Of a stretch of DNA of 44,690 nt, positions 16,444 through 25,611 are shown piece by piece; the stretch's first letter is position 1, and the number at the start of each line of letters is the position of its first letter. The DNA comes from CBFHWY01 sp965659675 (GTDB lineage: Bacteria > Bacteroidota > Bacteroidia > Flavobacteriales_G > Salibacteraceae): positions 1-44,690 of the forward strand of contig CBFHWY010000011.1 in the NCBI GenBank assembly GCA_965659675.1, read 5' to 3'. Both the position numbers and the translations under genes were made by a program. The notes under the pieces were generated by a model. That model saw only the letters and a list, made by a program, of their open reading frames with translations. It was not told where the DNA came from and did no database searches.

Positions 16444-16992
16444 ATGAGATCGAGGCTACTGCTTGATGCACCCCAGTTCAAAGTCACAATAGAAAGACTC
16501 GCTCATCAGGTCATTGAATCTTTTCAGGATTTTTCAGAAGTAGTATTTATCGGTCTTCAACCCCGTGGAGTCTATCTTTCCAGAAGGCTAAACGAAAGGC
16601 TTAAGGCAATTGAGCCTAAGACATCCTTCCAGTTTGGAGAGCTAGATGTGACCTTTCACAGAGATGACTTTCGGCGCCGGGATGAACCCCTCTCCCCTCT
16701 TCCAACCAATGTAAACTACTCCATCGAAGGTAAAACGGTTGTACTCATTGATGATGTTCTTTACACAGGAAGAACCATTCGAGCAGCGCTGGATGCGCTT
16801 ATGGACCTCGGAAGACCTCAACGCGTTGAGCTTATGGTGCTCATCGACCGACGTTTTAGCCGGCAGCTTCCCATTGAAGCAGACTTTATTGGAAGAACCA
16901 TCGACTCCATCGACTCAGAACGTGTTGATGTAAAATGGCAGGAAAGCGACAATAAAGATGAAGTTGTACTCTATAAAATGAAAAATGCATGA
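16444..16992 (+). CDS. pyrR: PyrR-family bifunctional pyrimidine regulator / uracil phosphoribosyltransferase
   Basis: 182 residues, the usual PyrR length. The PRPP-binding motif VVLIDDVLYTGRT is at residues 99-111; other PyrR signatures are FIGLQPRGVYLSRRL (35-49), GELDVTFHRDDF (65-76) and MVLIDRRFSRQLPIEADFIGR. In Firmicutes PyrR binds a pyr mRNA leader and attenuates transcription; it also makes UMP from uracil and PRPP. Here it overlaps pyrB by 4 bases (ATGA), so the pair is coupled, but the upstream box leaves almost no 5' leader, so attenuation at this promoter is unlikely. The enzymatic role, or control of pyr genes elsewhere, is the better inference. Confidence 0.93.
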   Translation: MRSRLLLDAPQFKVTIERLAHQVIESFQDFSEVVFIGLQPRGVYLSRRLNERLKAIEPKTSFQFGELDVTFHRDDFRRRDEPLSPLPTNVNYSIEGKTVVLIDDVLYTGRTIRAALDALMDLGRPQRVELMVLIDRRFSRQLPIEADFIGRTIDSIDSERVDVKWQESDNKDEVVLYKMKNA

Positions 16993-17921
16993 CTAAAGAT
17001 CTGAGCGTTGAGCATTTACTTGGGATCAAAGACCTTTCAAAAGAAGACATTGAGCTCATCTTCTCAACCGCTGATCATTTTAAGGAAGTCATTAATCGAC
17101 CAATCAGAAAGGTTCCTTCCCTAAGGGACATTACCATCGCCAATCTATTTTTCGAAAACTCTACCAGAACCAAACTCTCTTTCGAACTTGCAGAAAAACG
17201 ACTAAGCGCTGATGTGATCAACTTCTCTGCGTCTTCAAGTTCAGTGAGTAAGGGCGAAACACTAGTTGACACTGTGAACAATATTCTCGCCATGAAGGTG
17301 GATATGATCGTGATGCGTCACCCAAACCCAGGAGCGCATCAATTTTTAGCCAGAGAAGTAGACTCAAGGATCATCAATGCTGGAGATGGCGCTCATGAGC
17401 ATCCAACACAGGCACTTCTAGACACTTATTCAATCAGAGAAAAATTTGGTGACCTCAAAGGGTTGAAAGTTGCCATTGTAGGAGACATCACTCATTCAAG
17501 AGTGGCTATATCGAACATCTATTGCTTGCAAAAACTCGGAGCGAAGGTCAGGGTTTGCGGTCCCCCTACACTGATCCCAAAATACATCTCCTCTCTTGGA
17601 GTTGAAGTGAGCTATGATCTGGTAGACACGTTAAAATGGTGCGATGTGGCCAATATGTTGCGAATCCAGCTTGAGAGGCAGGAAACACAGTACTTTCCAT
17701 CCTTAAGAGAATACGCATTACAATATCAACTCAATACTGAGGTATTGAATAAGGTCAGAAAGAACATCACCATTATGCACCCTGGCCCAATCAATAGAGG
17801 AGTGGAAATCACCACCGAAGTTGCAGATTCTGAGCACTCTATCATTCTGAACCAGGTAGAGAACGGAGTGGCTACGCGCATGGCTGTTATTTATCTGCTT
17901 GCCGACAAGATCAAACGATGA
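16989..17921 (+). CDS. pyrB: Aspartate carbamoyltransferase catalytic subunit
   Basis: 310 residues. It joins carbamoyl phosphate and L-aspartate to N-carbamoyl-L-aspartate, the committed step of pyrimidine synthesis. Carbamoyl-phosphate-binding FFENSTRTKLSFE has STRT at residues 58-61; the HEHPTQALLDTYSI helix carries the substrate His and Gln, and HPGPINRGVEI near the C-terminus is the aspartate-loop signature. Full length, start fixed by the 4-base overlap with pyrR. No pyrI regulatory subunit follows, as is usual where pyrB is paired with pyrR. Confidence 0.97.
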   Translation: MTKDLSVEHLLGIKDLSKEDIELIFSTADHFKEVINRPIRKVPSLRDITIANLFFENSTRTKLSFELAEKRLSADVINFSASSSSVSKGETLVDTVNNILAMKVDMIVMRHPNPGAHQFLAREVDSRIINAGDGAHEHPTQALLDTYSIREKFGDLKGLKVAIVGDITHSRVAISNIYCLQKLGAKVRVCGPPTLIPKYISSLGVEVSYDLVDTLKWCDVANMLRIQLERQETQYFPSLREYALQYQLNTEVLNKVRKNITIMHPGPINRGVEITTEVADSEHSIILNQVENGVATRMAVIYLLADKIKR

Positions 17922-17943
17922 TCAAATTTCATAAATTTGATTT

Positions 17944-18315
17944 ATGGAATATCTGATCGAAAAAGGTGACAAGTTCACAACGATCACTTTTAAAAGTGAT
18001 GAACTCAATAATGCTGTTGCGCCAGATCTCAAGGATGATATCATCAGGCTCACCGGTGAACAAAACGTGAACATCATTTTGGATCTTGGAGAAGCCAAGT
18101 ATTGCGATTCTTCTGGATTAAGCGCCTTAATCTTTGCCAATCGCCTTTGCAGAGATAATGGTGGACGGCTCGTGATCTGCTCATTGCAGGATATGGTGGC
18201 CAAACTTATCGAGATATCTCACCTAAACGACCTTTTAAAGATCACTCCTACTCTTCCCGAAGCTCAGGACTTCATTATGATGGAGATCCTGGAAGATGAA
18301 ATCAAAAACTCATAA
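17944..18315 (+). CDS. STAS-domain protein, anti-sigma-factor-antagonist type
   Basis: 123 residues, a single STAS domain. The phosphorylation-site motif YCDSSGLSAL is at residues 53-62 with Ser56 or Ser57 as the likely acceptor, after the strand NIILDLGEAK. This resembles SpoIIAA/RsbV, which bind an anti-sigma kinase when unphosphorylated; no kinase or phosphatase partner is in the window, so the partner is unknown. A -7 box TAAATTTG (17932-17939) ends 4 bases before the ATG, suggesting separate, leaderless transcription from pyrB, whose stop is 22 bases upstream. Confidence 0.88.
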   Translation: MEYLIEKGDKFTTITFKSDELNNAVAPDLKDDIIRLTGEQNVNIILDLGEAKYCDSSGLSALIFANRLCRDNGGRLVICSLQDMVAKLIEISHLNDLLKITPTLPEAQDFIMMEILEDEIKNS

Positions 18316-18316
18316 G

Positions 18317-19042
18317 ATGAAAAGCTTTTTAATTCTTTGCGCAGGAATGATCTGTGCTGTTTCTATTCAGGCTCAGTGTGTGCCAGATACTACATACTCT
18401 GGTCCGGGTTTCTACACAAATGATGGTGATAGCACCCTTGATATTGCCCATTTGAACGGAGCATATTCTGAGAATATCACCCTATATGTTCCCAACATGT
18501 ATGACATTGGAGGCTTTAATGTAAGTGTGGATAGTGTTAAGATCGAGGGAATTAGTGGGCTACCCGATGGTATTGGAAGCGCCTGTAATCCAAGCAATTG
18601 TTTTTGGGTTGGAGGAGACACGGGTTGCGTTTTGATCTCTGGAACTCCGACAAATAGTGCTCAGCTCAGGAATAACCCGCTCACCATATCGATGCGTTAC
18701 TTTGGTCTGGGCACCTCCGTTTCTGAAAATGTCAATATTTTCAGTATCGAATTAGTAGACACAACGCAAACCAACACTTCGATCACTGATGTTAGGCTTG
18801 AGACCGGCATCAAACTTTATCCGAATCCAGCCAGCAACAAGCTTAACATTATACTCGGCCCTGATGTGGATGTTCAGGATCTTCACATCATCAACATCAC
18901 AGGTCAAACCGTTTGGCTAAATGAAGGTCAGGAACACGAGTTTATCAGCATCAATACTAGCAAACTGCCTGCAGGCTTATATTTTGTTCGTTTTAAAACA
19001 TCGGGAGAACATCAAACGAAAAAACTGGTGATAGAGCATTAA
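18317..19042 (+). CDS. Small T9SS type A cargo protein
   Basis: ATG at 18317, 1 base beyond the stop of the STAS gene, begins MKSFLILCAGMICAVSIQAQ, a good signal peptide; an in-frame ATG at 18296 would add seven residues. 241 residues. The central part (25-155) is a beta domain with a cysteine cluster around SACNPSNCFW and TGCVLISG, probably disulphides. The C-terminal 75 residues are a classical sorting domain (IKLYPNPASNKLNI... LHIINITGQTVW... LPAGLYFVRF... KKLVIEH). It overlaps the RNase Z start by one base. The exported domain is not recognised. Confidence 0.82.
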   Translation: MKSFLILCAGMICAVSIQAQCVPDTTYSGPGFYTNDGDSTLDIAHLNGAYSENITLYVPNMYDIGGFNVSVDSVKIEGISGLPDGIGSACNPSNCFWVGGDTGCVLISGTPTNSAQLRNNPLTISMRYFGLGTSVSENVNIFSIELVDTTQTNTSITDVRLETGIKLYPNPASNKLNIILGPDVDVQDLHIINITGQTVWLNEGQEHEFISINTSKLPAGLYFVRFKTSGEHQTKKLVIEH

Positions 19043-19959
19043 TGAAGTTTGAAGTATTCATTCTCGGCTCTAATTCAGCTATACCCACGCTAAAACGACA
19101 CCCTTCTGCACAATTGGTCACCTTCGACCAAATGCCTTATCTCATAGATTGCGGCGAGGGAACTCAACTGCAATTAAGGCGCTACCGTAAAAAATTTCAG
19201 CGCATTGGGCAGATTTTTATCAGTCACCTGCATGGAGACCACTATTACGGTTTACCTGGTTTACTGACCAGCATGCACCTTCTCGGTAGAGAAAAACCAC
19301 TCACCATCTTTGGCCCAAAAGGAATTGAAGAGATCCTTGCGGTAAACTTTAAGCATTCGGGCACAATGCTAAGGTATCAACTGGAGATCATTGCTTTGGA
19401 ACCAGGAAATACTGAATATATCTATCAGGATGAGAAGATCAAAGTGCGAAGTATTGACCTCGATCATCGCGTAGACACATTTGGTTATGTATTTGAGGAG
19501 CAAAAACATGAATTGAAGGTTGATAAATCAGCCATAGAGAAATATGAACTGAGCCTGAAGGAAATACTAGATGTTAAAGCCAATAGACCTGTATTTCGAA
19601 GCGGTGAAAAAATTGACCCAGAAGAACTTAGTCTTAAACCAGCTGCACTTCGCTCTTATGCCTATTGTTCAGATACAGGCTTCAAGCCTGAATTATCAGA
19701 AGTGATCAAGAACATTGACCTACTTTACCACGAAGCGACCTTTATGGAGGATATGCGGAAGAGAGCAAAAGAAACACTGCATTCCACCGCCAAACAGGCC
19801 GCAGAAATCGCCAAAATATCGGAGGTAAAAAGATTGATCATCGGTCATTTCTCCACGCGTTATGATGATCTTGATGGTCTGCTTGAAGAAGCTCGCAGCA
19901 TTTTCAGGAATACTGACCTTGCATTAGAAGGGGAAGCTTTCGAGATCGTCTCACATTGA
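19042..19959 (+). CDS. rnz: Ribonuclease Z
   Basis: 305 residues, the length of the short form of RNase Z. The metallo-beta-lactamase signature HLHGDH is at residues 62-67, preceded by GSNSAIPT and DCGEGTQLQL, followed by YYGLPGLLTSM; further ligands appear in SYAYCSDTGF, LLYHEATF, HSTAKQAAEIA and IIGHFSTRY. It cuts tRNA precursors at the 3' side. With a CCA-adding enzyme also in this window (37258-38706), the CCA can be restored after trimming. The start overlaps the preceding stop (TAATG); it ends 9 bases inside the convergent TPR gene. Confidence 0.96.
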   Translation: MKFEVFILGSNSAIPTLKRHPSAQLVTFDQMPYLIDCGEGTQLQLRRYRKKFQRIGQIFISHLHGDHYYGLPGLLTSMHLLGREKPLTIFGPKGIEEILAVNFKHSGTMLRYQLEIIALEPGNTEYIYQDEKIKVRSIDLDHRVDTFGYVFEEQKHELKVDKSAIEKYELSLKEILDVKANRPVFRSGEKIDPEELSLKPAALRSYAYCSDTGFKPELSEVIKNIDLLYHEATFMEDMRKRAKETLHSTAKQAAEIAKISEVKRLIIGHFSTRYDDLDGLLEEARSIFRNTDLALEGEAFEIVSH

Positions 19960-20298
19960 GCCATCGAAATCCTCATCGAGGATCATGAGCGCTTCGGTTA
20001 ATTCACCAAATGACTTTTGGTCCTTTTGTTTTTCGGCGATCTGGCGACCTTTTTGGTAGATCTTTATCGCTTTTTTCAGGTTATCTTCTTCTTCAAAGAT
20101 CTTTCCTAGCTGATAATATGCTCCAACATAAGTTTCGTCGAGCTTTAAGACCTGCTTGAAAGTCTCTTTTGCCTTATTTCGCTTATCTCTTTTCAGGTAT
20201 TCAAGCGCAGCAGCATAGTTTAAAAAGACATCCTTAGGGTTCTTCTTGAGCATATTCTCCACTAACTCAAGCCTATCTCTCTTATTCTCCTGATCCAT
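19951..20298 (-). CDS. Small TPR-repeat protein
   Basis: 115 residues made of about three tetratricopeptide units: LELVENMLKKNPKDVFLNYAAALEYLKRD, KAKETFKQVLKLDETYVGAYYQLGKIFEEED and LKKAIKIYQKGRQIAEKQ. No signal peptide, so cytoplasmic; a protein-protein adaptor by family, partner unknown. A -7-like box TATTTTCG (20310-20317) lies 11 bases before the ATG. It runs convergently into the end of rnz with a 9-base overlap. Confidence 0.82.
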   Translation of the reverse strand: MDQENKRDRLELVENMLKKNPKDVFLNYAAALEYLKRDKRNKAKETFKQVLKLDETYVGAYYQLGKIFEEEDNLKKAIKIYQKGRQIAEKQKDQKSFGELTEALMILDEDFDGSM

Positions 20299-20322
20299 AT
20301 TTCTTATATCGAAAATATAAAA

Positions 20323-22584
20323 TCAAGACTTTGTTTTAGCGACTTCTAAAAAGTTTTTTAAACGATTTCTTTCGCTGCGATTATGTGATGTGTTTATGCT
20401 GTTAATGATCCTCTGCTTTTCTTTTTGAGTCAGGTGCCATGATAGAGAGATCCTATCCTTTCCATGCTCCAGCTCAAAACTGACCATATGCACCGGAACC
20501 TCCATCTCCGACTTCAGAATATTAGCCATACTCTCCTGATTGTATTGCTGAATGTTCAACCAGTTTGAATAAAAACCTCCGAGAGGAGAACTCAGTCCGC
20601 GCAAAAGCGTACTTCTTGCGTTTTCTCTGATCTTAATATCTGATGGAGAATCTTTGATCTGTATCACGATCACCCCTGATGTATTGGTTTCTATCCAATC
20701 CTTCAATGCAACGATATACTTCGATGTTCCCAGGAAGCCGAAATTATCCCTTAAGCCAGCGTCTGCGATCTCAATCTCAGGGATCGTAGGTAGCGATATA
20801 TTGGGCATGACATAAGGAAAGGTCGCACTCATGCGTATGATTGAACTCAACCTGGTATTTCCGGGGGATGCCGGAGCAAAATAGCTCAGGAAATCAATCG
20901 CTTCAGCCTGTTCAAAGACCTTTTCCTCAAAACGCTTGGCCGACATAAACACCATAGGTCTTGAAGCCACGATCAGCCTCCTTCCATCATTGTTGATGGT
21001 TGGTGTGAAAAGCATGGTCGGACTCTTTGCAGCATATTCTACAGCAGCATAGTCCTTTAGTCGCTTGTTCAATATGCCACCTAAATTCTGATTCAATTGC
21101 TCTTCAAAAGCATATCCCCGATCGAGCATGTAATATTCGCCCTGATCCTCTACTTTTCTCCATCGTGGAAAAATATCGTTGATAGCCAGTGTGAAAGCCA
21201 CAGGATTCAAAAGGTCCTTTGACAATAAAGCATAGCTTGAATCTACAGCTACGTTCATGCCTCTCAACCTCTGCTCGCGATAGTAAGCCGCTCCCAGCAT
21301 CCCGCCTGAAGACCCCGAGATGAGATGAACCTTGTCAAGGAAAGTCTTTTTCAGGATGGTATCTAAACTATTCATGACCGCATAGGTCCAAAGGCCACTT
21401 CTGAGCCCGCCACCACTCACATTCACAAAGATCAATTTGGGTTTCTTTTGATCTTGATTGGCATACCACCTGGAAAGTACCCTTCGCTCTGCCTCTAACG
21501 TCTCAGAGGCTTTTTGCCAATCCTTGAAATGGGCCTGTATGGCCTGATCATCGTAGGGAATCAGAACATCCTGGTACTTTAAACCAAGTGCCATACTCCG
21601 ATAATTGAATTCCGTGAATTGAGAGGCGTAATTAATGACCAGGGCTAGCACAATAAAAACAGCCGTAGACCAGCCTTTGAACCAGGAGTGCAAAGCGCTT
21701 GAAATGATCATTAACATCGTGAAAATCAAAAGTATGCTCGCCCCTGAAGGCACCAGATATATGGACTTTTCAATAAAAAAGCCCAGGATCAATATAGTGA
21801 GCAGCACTGCCAGCTCAAAGAAGGTGGCATTCATCCGATTCTGTGAAAGCACTCTCATGAGTGTCTTTACTTCATAGTGTTTACTTGAACGGGCAAGCTC
21901 GATCTTAAAGAGGTTGCTCAAATAGGTCTTCGTACGAAAACCTTCCTCGCTAAAACGCATCAGGCGATACCAATTGGTGCTTTTGCCAAAGAACTGAGAT
22001 GCACCTCCACCCCATTGATTTTGTGTCCTTTTACGTGAGGCCTTTGAACTTAGGCTAACGATATTGAGGTTAGTACTGAGAAAGTAGGTAAAGCATAGAG
22101 TCATGAAAAGCGCTGCACCTCCGAGCACCGACAAAAGGTGTTGGATGATCTGAAGCGGCTCCAGGAGTTCAACATTCTTTTGATATTGGAACAAGGCCCA
22201 ACAATAATTCAGCAGAAAAAGGAAAGGAATCAGCGAGTTGTTGATACTGTATTTGTAGAAAGGCTTTGATAAAGTAGCTATGAAAGGGAATCGATATCCA
22301 TTGATGATATAAGATGATATATGAAATGACATGATAAAGCCACCAATTGAAATTCCCAGGATGAGATGTGAAAGGATATTCACCTCAGAGAGGTACTCTG
22401 GATAGAGCAATAATAGGTGAACCCCATATTTGCTCGCAAATGCTGAATTAATGATCAGAAAGAGCACTAACCATAAGAGCAATGTGAAATGCCTACGTTT
22501 GAAGTACAGAAAAAGTAATTGAACAGGGAAAAAATAGATCAACCTGTTCAGTTTTTCTTTGGATGTTACTTTTCCTGGAGTCAT
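20323..22584 (-). CDS. Multi-pass membrane protein with a C-terminal patatin-like phospholipase domain
   Basis: 753 residues. About residues 15-330 hold roughly eight hydrophobic segments (for example 36-50, 70-88, 118-135, 150-172, 256-274, 280-298, 306-322). From 380 a patatin domain follows: oxyanion motif SGGGLRSG (390-397), nucleophile elbow GSSGG with Ser426 (424-428), and the Asp of the catalytic dyad in ADAG at 608. Patatins are Ser/Asp lipid acyl hydrolases; the domain is predicted in the cytoplasm at the inner membrane. Most bacterial members are soluble, surface-exposed or beta-barrel-linked, so the long N-terminal membrane part is unusual. It stands alone, divergent from the LPP20-like gene. 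Substrate unknown. Confidence 0.83.
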   Translation of the reverse strand: MTPGKVTSKEKLNRLIYFFPVQLLFLYFKRRHFTLLLWLVLFLIINSAFASKYGVHLLLLYPEYLSEVNILSHLILGISIGGFIMSFHISSYIINGYRFPFIATLSKPFYKYSINNSLIPFLFLLNYCWALFQYQKNVELLEPLQIIQHLLSVLGGAALFMTLCFTYFLSTNLNIVSLSSKASRKRTQNQWGGGASQFFGKSTNWYRLMRFSEEGFRTKTYLSNLFKIELARSSKHYEVKTLMRVLSQNRMNATFFELAVLLTILILGFFIEKSIYLVPSGASILLIFTMLMIISSALHSWFKGWSTAVFIVLALVINYASQFTEFNYRSMALGLKYQDVLIPYDDQAIQAHFKDWQKASETLEAERRVLSRWYANQDQKKPKLIFVNVSGGGLRSGLWTYAVMNSLDTILKKTFLDKVHLISGSSGGMLGAAYYREQRLRGMNVAVDSSYALLSKDLLNPVAFTLAINDIFPRWRKVEDQGEYYMLDRGYAFEEQLNQNLGGILNKRLKDYAAVEYAAKSPTMLFTPTINNDGRRLIVASRPMVFMSAKRFEEKVFEQAEAIDFLSYFAPASPGNTRLSSIIRMSATFPYVMPNISLPTIPEIEIADAGLRDNFGFLGTSKYIVALKDWIETNTSGVIVIQIKDSPSDIKIRENARSTLLRGLSSPLGGFYSNWLNIQQYNQESMANILKSEMEVPVHMVSFELEHGKDRISLSWHLTQKEKQRIINSINTSHNRSERNRLKNFLEVAKTKS

Positions 22585-22627
22585 TTTTGTACTTGCTTCA
22601 ATGTAAGCTACTATTTAATTAAACGTG

Positions 22628-23926
22628 ATGAAAGCCTCATTAGTGAAAATATTTGGTCTTAATTTATTGGTGGGCTTGTTACTGCTCACTTCTTGCGCCA
22701 GTGAACGGGTAGTGAAACGCAGCTCGCGGAATCAACCCAACTGGGTTTATGGCATGCAAAGTGGCTATTTTATCAGTACCGGAGCCGGACAAAGTTATGA
22801 GGAGGCACAAACCAATGCCATTACCAATCTCAAAGACATGATCATCAAATCCATAGCCGTACAGGTGATCTCAAAAAGCGAAGCTCAAACCAATGAGCGC
22901 ATCAATGAAGAGTTCAGTGACTACCTGAGCACCTACGAGAATAACATCGAAGTGTACTCTGAATATTTCAAACCCTTGAAGGGAGTCTCCGCATCAAAAG
23001 TTGAAGACTTCTATTGGGAAATGGTAAAAACCCAGGACGGAAAAGAAGTCAGGTATCACATAAAATATCCATTCTCAAATGTTCAACTTCAATCGTTAAT
23101 CACTGATTTTGAAGCTCTAAATGCTGAAATGGAGCTGAAACTTCAGGCGATTGAGGAGAATGGTGATAATTACACAAGTTTGGAAATGATCATCGATGAC
23201 ATTCGAAAAGTGGAGAACCTGATGAGCATGCTACCGCGATCGAAAAGGCAGCGCGCCTTGAGAAAGATAGAAGAACTTGAGGCGGTGCTAGACGATATCA
23301 GCTTTATCGTATTAGATGATTCATCAGGATATCTATCCTATGAATTAAGACTTTACGGAGAGCCCATGACTGTTTCCAAAGCACCAGACATTTACGCCAG
23401 CTGCCCGATCAGCATCCTCGAATTCAAGTCATTTAAGTATAAGAATCTCGTGAGGTACGACCGCAGTAAATGCGATGCCTTTAAGGATGAAAAACTCACT
23501 GTAGCCTATAAATACGCCGAGAAGACCATCAAACGAAATTTTGTGATCCCCGAGCCAGTCAATACAGCAGAGATATTCGAAATTAAAAATCTCAGCATTG
23601 AAAACCTTGGCTTAAGTGTGGGCATTTGTAGATTTGAGATTGAAAGTGTGGGCGACAAAGACCTTTTGATCGAGAAGATCGCCTTGACCTTCTATCGTAC
23701 AGATCAGCAAAGCAGACGTACCAGAGTCGAAATGACCCCATACGTAAAACTCGAACCTGAAAAAGCAAAAGCTGTTGAGCAACGTTTCAGATTTCCATTC
23801 AAAAAGGGGATCAATGTGCTTAAAGCCACTTTCGACAGCAATAATTTCAGAGCCGATTTGGAATTGATCGATGCTGATGGGCAAAGCTACATTGTGCGAG
23901 CAGTACCCCTGGAGTTTAGCTTTTAA
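22628..23926 (+). CDS. LPP20-family lipoprotein
   Basis: 432 residues from ATG 22628 (a GTG one codon earlier is less likely). Residues 1-23 are a lipoprotein signal with lipobox LTSC and lipidation at Cys23. Residues 38-150 match the LPP20 fold: QPNWVYGMQSGYFISTGAGQSYEEAQTNAITNLKDMIIKSI and the strand WEMVKTQDGKEVRYHIKYPF. A coiled coil follows (160-215: AEMELKLQAIEENGD to RALRKIEELEAVL). The C-terminal 200 residues are beta-rich and unassigned. An envelope lipoprotein of unknown function; the LPP20 name comes from a Helicobacter antigen. Confidence 0.82.
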   Translation: MKASLVKIFGLNLLVGLLLLTSCASERVVKRSSRNQPNWVYGMQSGYFISTGAGQSYEEAQTNAITNLKDMIIKSIAVQVISKSEAQTNERINEEFSDYLSTYENNIEVYSEYFKPLKGVSASKVEDFYWEMVKTQDGKEVRYHIKYPFSNVQLQSLITDFEALNAEMELKLQAIEENGDNYTSLEMIIDDIRKVENLMSMLPRSKRQRALRKIEELEAVLDDISFIVLDDSSGYLSYELRLYGEPMTVSKAPDIYASCPISILEFKSFKYKNLVRYDRSKCDAFKDEKLTVAYKYAEKTIKRNFVIPEPVNTAEIFEIKNLSIENLGLSVGICRFEIESVGDKDLLIEKIALTFYRTDQQSRRTRVEMTPYVKLEPEKAKAVEQRFRFPFKKGINVLKATFDSNNFRADLELIDADGQSYIVRAVPLEFSF

Positions 23927-25611
23927 AGTTCTTTTTCAACCTTTTCGAGTACCTTGGTCTCCAGGGCTTCGGCAGCTGTTCGAATCTCTTGAGATTCAGC
24001 CAGCACCTTTTCTTTGAATTGCTCGTCTTTCAGATCGCCTAAATTGATCCTGACATTAAGTTCTGCACCTATGACGCCAGTTCGAGCGCAAAGCACTCCA
24101 ACTGCAGCATCAGACATTGAGCTAGACAAGCCTTTTTCAAGCATCTCAGCACATAACTTCATTGCTTCAAGGGAAACTCGCATGGTGTCCAGTGGTGTCA
24201 GTATCGCCACTTTGGTAGCCTCTTGAATGGCCTGACTTCGCTTTGACTTCTCTTCATCCGAGTTTTTAGGCATTCTAAAGGCTTCAATGATCAGGTTAAA
24301 GGCATCCGTATCCTTATCAACCAAATCCAAAAGCTCATTCTTAAGCTCTTCACCTCTAACGGCATATTCTGAGAACTCTTCCCAGCGATCATCCCATCCA
24401 CGTTTATGAGCGGATAGGTTCGCCACCATGGTACCAAGAGCCGCTGATAAACTACCAACATAAGCAGCAACTGATCCTCCACCTGGGGCAACAGATTCTG
24501 ACGCGGTCTTGTTTGCAAAGCCAATTAGATCAAGGTCTACCAATTGATCGCTTTTCTGATCGATCATGTATTCTATCACTTTCTCCTGAGGATCAAAGGT
24601 TTTCAGTTCATCTAAACCAAGGCTTTTGATAGCGATCTTCATCTTCTCCTCTTCGGGTATTCCCAGGGAGCGCTCCTGCTTTTTCAAAAAGAAATCAGCG
24701 GCGTCGATCATCACCTTTTTTGGCACTAGACCCACCAATTCTGAGCCTGTTACCCTCAGACCTCTGGCATCAGCTGCCTTGCAGGTTTCGTCAAAAGCTT
24801 CATGCAGCGAGGTAATACTGATATTAGTTAGGTTGTAGGAGATCTGAGCGATTCCGTACTCTTCAATAAACCAGCCAATACCTTTCACGGCTTTTAGTTT
24901 TCCAGGCTCTCTTGCTGGCTCACCATTTTCGTCTTCGATGATTTTTCCAGTAAGCGGGTTGCCTTCACGCTTTACTCTTCCTGCTTCTCGAATATCAAAG
25001 GCCACAGCATTGGCTCGTCGTGTGGATGTTGTATTCAGATTGATATTATAGGCCACGAGGAAGTCTCTGGCTGATATTGCCGTAGCACCTGACTTTTTAG
25101 CAATAGTCCAATCATTTGAGCCTTCATCGGGTTGCCAATTTGGATCCTGAAGTTTCTTTTGGAGTCCTTCGTACTCTCCAGACCTCACTGTGGCTAAATT
25201 CTGACGTTTAGCTTCTGTGGCTGCATTCTCGTAGAAGTAGATCGGAATCCCTAGCTCATCACCTACCCTCTTTCCTAACTTTCTTGCCCACTCAGCCGTT
25301 TCATCCATATCGATATTGGAGATAGGAACCAGAGGGCAAACATCAGTAGCTCCAAAGCGCGGGTGCTCACCGCTGTGTTTAGACATATCTATCAGCTCAG
25401 AGGCTTTTTTGATCAAAAGAAAAGCTGCATCGATTACCTGTTGTGGTTCACCCACAAAAGTGATCACTGTGCGGTTGGTTGCCTTTCCTGGATCAACGTC
25501 AAGTAGTTTAACACCCTCAACAGTTTCCACTACCGAAGCGATTGTCTTGATCTTTGCTTCATCTCGTCCCTCTGAGATATTAGGAACACATTCAATGAGT
25601 TTTCTAGCCAT
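23923..25611 (-). CDS. ftcD: Bifunctional glutamate formimidoyltransferase / formimidoyltetrahydrofolate cyclodeaminase
   Basis: 562 residues, matching the animal-type two-domain FTCD. Residues 1-330 are the formimidoyltransferase (LIECVPNISEGRD, MSKHSGEHPRFGATDVCPLVPI, NLTNISITSLHEAFD, GSELVGLVPKKVMIDAADF). Residues 360-560 are the cyclodeaminase (ASESVAPGGGSVAAYVGSLSAAL, SSSMSDAAVGVLCARTGVIGAELNVRINL). It moves the formimino group of formiminoglutamate to tetrahydrofolate, giving glutamate, then releases ammonia to make 5,10-methenyl-THF. It overlaps the 3' end of hutI by 8 bases, so they form an operon for the end of histidine degradation; hutH and hutU are not in the window. Confidence 0.95.
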   Translation of the reverse strand: MARKLIECVPNISEGRDEAKIKTIASVVETVEGVKLLDVDPGKATNRTVITFVGEPQQVIDAAFLLIKKASELIDMSKHSGEHPRFGATDVCPLVPISNIDMDETAEWARKLGKRVGDELGIPIYFYENAATEAKRQNLATVRSGEYEGLQKKLQDPNWQPDEGSNDWTIAKKSGATAISARDFLVAYNINLNTTSTRRANAVAFDIREAGRVKREGNPLTGKIIEDENGEPAREPGKLKAVKGIGWFIEEYGIAQISYNLTNISITSLHEAFDETCKAADARGLRVTGSELVGLVPKKVMIDAADFFLKKQERSLGIPEEEKMKIAIKSLGLDELKTFDPQEKVIEYMIDQKSDQLVDLDLIGFANKTASESVAPGGGSVAAYVGSLSAALGTMVANLSAHKRGWDDRWEEFSEYAVRGEELKNELLDLVDKDTDAFNLIIEAFRMPKNSDEEKSKRSQAIQEATKVAILTPLDTMRVSLEAMKLCAEMLEKGLSSSMSDAAVGVLCARTGVIGAELNVRINLGDLKDEQFKEKVLAESQEIRTAAEALETKVLEKVEKEL

